A stretch of DNA of 64,000 nucleotides from positions 1,116,001 through 1,180,000 of the forward strand of contig CAVWLB010000001.1 in the NCBI GenBank assembly GCA_963755695.1, written 5' to 3'. The stretch is from QHWT01 sp963755695 (lineage in GTDB: Bacteria > Acidobacteriota > Vicinamibacteria > Vicinamibacterales > 2-12-FULL-66-21). The stretch's first letter is position 1. Each line of letters opens with the position of its first letter. Below the pieces are notes generated by a model, which worked only from the letters and a program-made list of their open reading frames with translations, was not told the DNA's origin and did no database searches. Position numbers and translations under genes: made by a program. Positions 61,715 through 64,000 of this stretch are shown piece by piece.

Positions 61715-63751
61715 GTGAGACGTGCGGCGATTCTCGCGTGGATGCTGCTGGCCGCGTGCGCGCGCACGCCACCGCAGGCCTCCTCGGCGCCGCCCAATGT
61801 TCTCCTCATCACCATCGATACGTTGCGCGCCGACCGCGTCGGCCGCGGTCTCACACCGTCAGTCGATGCGGTCGCCGGGCGGGGCACACGCTTCACCAAT
61901 GCGCGCGCGACGGTCCCGCTGACGCTGCCGTCGCACACCTCGATCATGACGGGTGAGCTGCCGCCGGAGAATGGTGTGCGCATGAACGGAACCGGCGGTC
62001 TCGCGGCGGGGCATCCCACGATTGCCCGAGTGCTGAAGGACGGTGGCTACCGGACCGGTGCGTTCGTGGGAGCGTATGTGCTGGACAGGCGCTTCGGCCT
62101 GGCCGATGGGTTCGACGTCTACGACGATCGCGTCGATCGCGATCCTTCGGGTGCGGCGGTGCTGGAAGCCCAGCGCCGGGGGGATGCGGTCGTGAACGCT
62201 GCGCTCGGATGGCTTCCGTCCTCCGACCCGCGGCCGTTCTTCGCGTGGATTCATCTCTACGATCCGCACGCGCCTTACGATCCGCCGGCGGAATATCTCG
62301 CCCGAGCCAAGAACGTTCCCTACGACGGCGAGGTCGCGTTTGCCGATGCGCAGGTCGGCCGCGTGCTGGAGTGGTTGACCGCGTCGGGTCAGGCCGGTCG
62401 CACCGTAATTGCGATCGCCGGCGATCATGGCGAGGGACTGGGCGATCACGGCGAGATGACTCATGGCATGCTCGCCTACGATTCGACGCTTCGAGTGCCG
62501 CTCGTCGTTGCGCGTCCCGGCATGCCCGCGGCAACCGTTGACGAGTCCGTCTCCCTGGTCGATCTTGCCGGCACGCTCGTGGAGCTCGCACAGCGTCCGC
62601 TGCCCGCCAGCATGCACGCCCGGTCGCTGCTGCGCGCGCCGAATGGCCCGCGAGAAGTCTACGCAGAAACAGAGTATCCGCGACAGGCCGGTTGGCATTC
62701 GTTGCGGGTGCTGGTTGCCGACCGATGGAAGCTGATCGCCTCATCCGAACCGGAGCTCTACGATCTGCAGGACGACCCGCGCGAGACCCGCAACGTTGCC
62801 TCCGGAAGAGCCGCAAGTGTGGCGGGGATGCGGGCGCGGCTTCAGGAAATGGAATCAAAGGCTGCGGCGGCTTCGTCACCGGCCGCTCCGGTGCCGCCGG
62901 AGGTCGCGGAGCGCCTGCGCGCGCTCGGGTACGTCTCAGGAAGTGCGGCAACCGGCATGGCAGACGATCGCGCGCCGAACCCGGCTCGTCATATCGCCGC
63001 ATGGAACGCCTACGAACGCGAGCTGTTGCGCCTCACGTCCGGCGATGCGCGCCGGGCGCTGCCAGCACTCACCGGCCTTGCGCGAGCGTTTCCGGACTCA
63101 CCACTGTTCCAGTCTACGTATGCGCGAGCCTTGAAGGACACCGGGCGCGTGAGCGAGGCGCTCGACGTCTACAAACGGCTCGTCGCCCGATGGCCGCGCG
63201 ATGCCGGGCTCTATCACGATCTCGCGGTCGCCGCGGCAGCCGCTGGGCTTCCGAAAGAGGCTGGACGCGCCGAGCAGGCCGCGCTCGCGCTGGAGCCGTC
63301 GAACGCCGCGGCGGCCAATGGACTGGGCTTGTTGCACGCCGAGAGCGGTCGCACGACCGAGGCCACGGCGGCGTTCGAGCAGGCGGTGAAGCTCGATCCC
63401 TCCAACGCCACGTTCTGGACGAATCTGGGCAACGCGCGGCGGTCCGAGGGAAACGCCGCCGCTGCGGAGCAGGCCTATCGCAAGGCGCTCGATCTCGACC
63501 CGCGCTACGCCGACGCGGCAAACGGCATGGGCGTGCTGCTGGTCCAGGCCCATCGAGCCGGTGAGGCGATCCCGTTCTTCGAGCGCGCGCTTGCCGGCTC
63601 ACCACGCTTTGCCGAGGCGCGCCTGAATCTTGGTATTGCGTATCAGGAGACCGGGAATTCGGAGAAGGCGGCCGAACAGTACCGGCAGGTGCTCGAGCTC
63701 GCCCCACCCGGCTCGCGCGAGTACCAGGCGGCCTCCGCGCTGCTGAAATGA
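61715..63751 (+). CDS. Sulfatase-like lipoprotein with C-terminal TPR repeats
   Basis: From GTG 61715 the 678-residue product has a lipoprotein signal (LLAAC with Cys15). An alkaline-phosphatase-superfamily domain follows (~27-370), with metal ligands in LLITIDTLRADRVG and IAGDHGEGLGDHGE. At the nucleophile site, TVPLTLPSHTSIMTG has Thr70 where sulfatases have Cys/Ser of C/S-x-P-x-R, and His74 where Arg is usual. A phosphotransferase or phosphodiesterase is therefore as likely as a sulfatase. Residues ~425-678 hold about six TPR repeats. It is separated from the permease by 15 bases and may share its transcript. Confidence 0.88.
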   Translation: MRRAAILAWMLLAACARTPPQASSAPPNVLLITIDTLRADRVGRGLTPSVDAVAGRGTRFTNARATVPLTLPSHTSIMTGELPPENGVRMNGTGGLAAGHPTIARVLKDGGYRTGAFVGAYVLDRRFGLADGFDVYDDRVDRDPSGAAVLEAQRRGDAVVNAALGWLPSSDPRPFFAWIHLYDPHAPYDPPAEYLARAKNVPYDGEVAFADAQVGRVLEWLTASGQAGRTVIAIAGDHGEGLGDHGEMTHGMLAYDSTLRVPLVVARPGMPAATVDESVSLVDLAGTLVELAQRPLPASMHARSLLRAPNGPREVYAETEYPRQAGWHSLRVLVADRWKLIASSEPELYDLQDDPRETRNVASGRAASVAGMRARLQEMESKAAAASSPAAPVPPEVAERLRALGYVSGSAATGMADDRAPNPARHIAAWNAYERELLRLTSGDARRALPALTGLARAFPDSPLFQSTYARALKDTGRVSEALDVYKRLVARWPRDAGLYHDLAVAAAAAGLPKEAGRAEQAALALEPSNAAAANGLGLLHAESGRTTEATAAFEQAVKLDPSNATFWTNLGNARRSEGNAAAAEQAYRKALDLDPRYADAANGMGVLLVQAHRAGEAIPFFERALAGSPRFAEARLNLGIAYQETGNSEKAAEQYRQVLELAPPGSREYQAASALLK

Positions 63752-63761
63752 CCGATCGCCT

Positions 63762-64000
63762 CTACTTGGCGATTGGGAGTCGGACGATGAATGGTTCGAG
63801 GAGCGTGGCCGACACCTCGGTGCCGTGTTCCAGGCGTACATCGGTCGGCCGCACGACCGAGAAGCCATGCCGTCGGGTCTTGGCCATCTCGCCGGCGAAG
63901 CGAACCGGCGCGGTGCGAATGCCGACGCGACTGCGTGTTTCGGGATGTTCGATCAAGTCGAACTTCAGTTCCAGCCGCCCGGGTCCATCGTCGCGGCTCG
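63762..64000 (-). CDS. C-terminal part of an unidentified protein (5' end outside window)
   Basis: On the minus strand the frame is open from the window edge to the stop at 63762, giving about 79 codons that end in LEHGTEVSATLLEPFIVRLPIAK. The visible part (LKFDLIEHPETRSRVGIRTAPVRFAGE) looks beta-rich. Phrases such as HGTEVSATLLEPF resemble the ends of envelope-associated acidobacterial proteins, but I cannot name a family. It converges on the sulfatase gene. Confidence 0.55.
   Translation of the reverse strand, partial: SRDDGPGRLELKFDLIEHPETRSRVGIRTAPVRFAGEMAKTRRHGFSVVRPTDVRLEHGTEVSATLLEPFIVRLPIAK

Overview
The window looks like a chromosomal stretch of a GC-rich member of the Acidobacteriota, probably Vicinamibacteria-like. 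That reading is inferred from gene families typical of the phylum: five large orphan MacB/FtsX-type permeases without ATPases (the acidobacterial duplicated orphan permease, ADOP, type), three PadR regulators placed directly in front of such permeases, an Oar-like TonB-dependent receptor, a VWFA-related acidobacterial domain protein, and an ECF42 sigma factor with its DGPF partner. No rRNA, tRNA, CRISPR array, phage or insertion-sequence gene was seen.

Layout. 1-8.8 kb: end of an MFS transporter overlapping a sialidase-like/CE15 esterase fusion, a DUF523 (TudS-type) gene between two inverted heptamer arrays, an EfpL-type elongation factor, a double retropepsin-like protease, a TonB receptor broken by many single-base insertions, and a HAD hydrolase. 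8.9-17.5 kb: two convergent ADOP permeases, a two-gene small-protein operon divergent from a two-component system, and a sarcosine-oxidase-like flavoprotein. 17.5-21.6 kb: a compact sulfur-relay operon (rhodanese, two half-size YeeE/YedE permeases, a second rhodanese, a class V aminotransferase) behind a promoter that contains a perfect dyad. 21.7-31.5 kb: a small winged-helix protein, a TPR protein, an MFS transporter, an AraC regulator, a PadR/permease pair and the YciI-ECF42 pair with a recognisable ECF42 promoter. 31.5-42.8 kb: a VWA protein, DinB, PEGA, a two-component system, another PadR/permease pair, and transhydrogenase subunits PntAB and PntB. 43-48.7 kb: a CheB/CheR-PAS/PAS/response-regulator signalling island with no receptor or CheA. 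48.7-64 kb: CsaA, DUF72, SDR, Zn-alcohol dehydrogenase, envelope/stress proteins, a class II photolyase, an ArsR-methyltransferase fusion followed by ahcY, an Asp-elbow hydrolase, a PadR/permease pair, a sulfatase-TPR lipoprotein, and a partial gene.

The most unusual feature is a family of short tandem arrays. They have period 7, occasionally 8, and each uses a different unit. They occupy about 14 gene boundaries, roughly one per 4-5 kb. Several are built as opposed arms that can fold into hairpins, and two loci share the same arms. I know of no named element that matches them.

Six genes carry frameshifts. The TonB receptor is disrupted only by insertions, over about 2.7 kb with clean sequence on both sides, which fits unpolished long-read sequence better than natural decay. 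The other five have one to three indels each.
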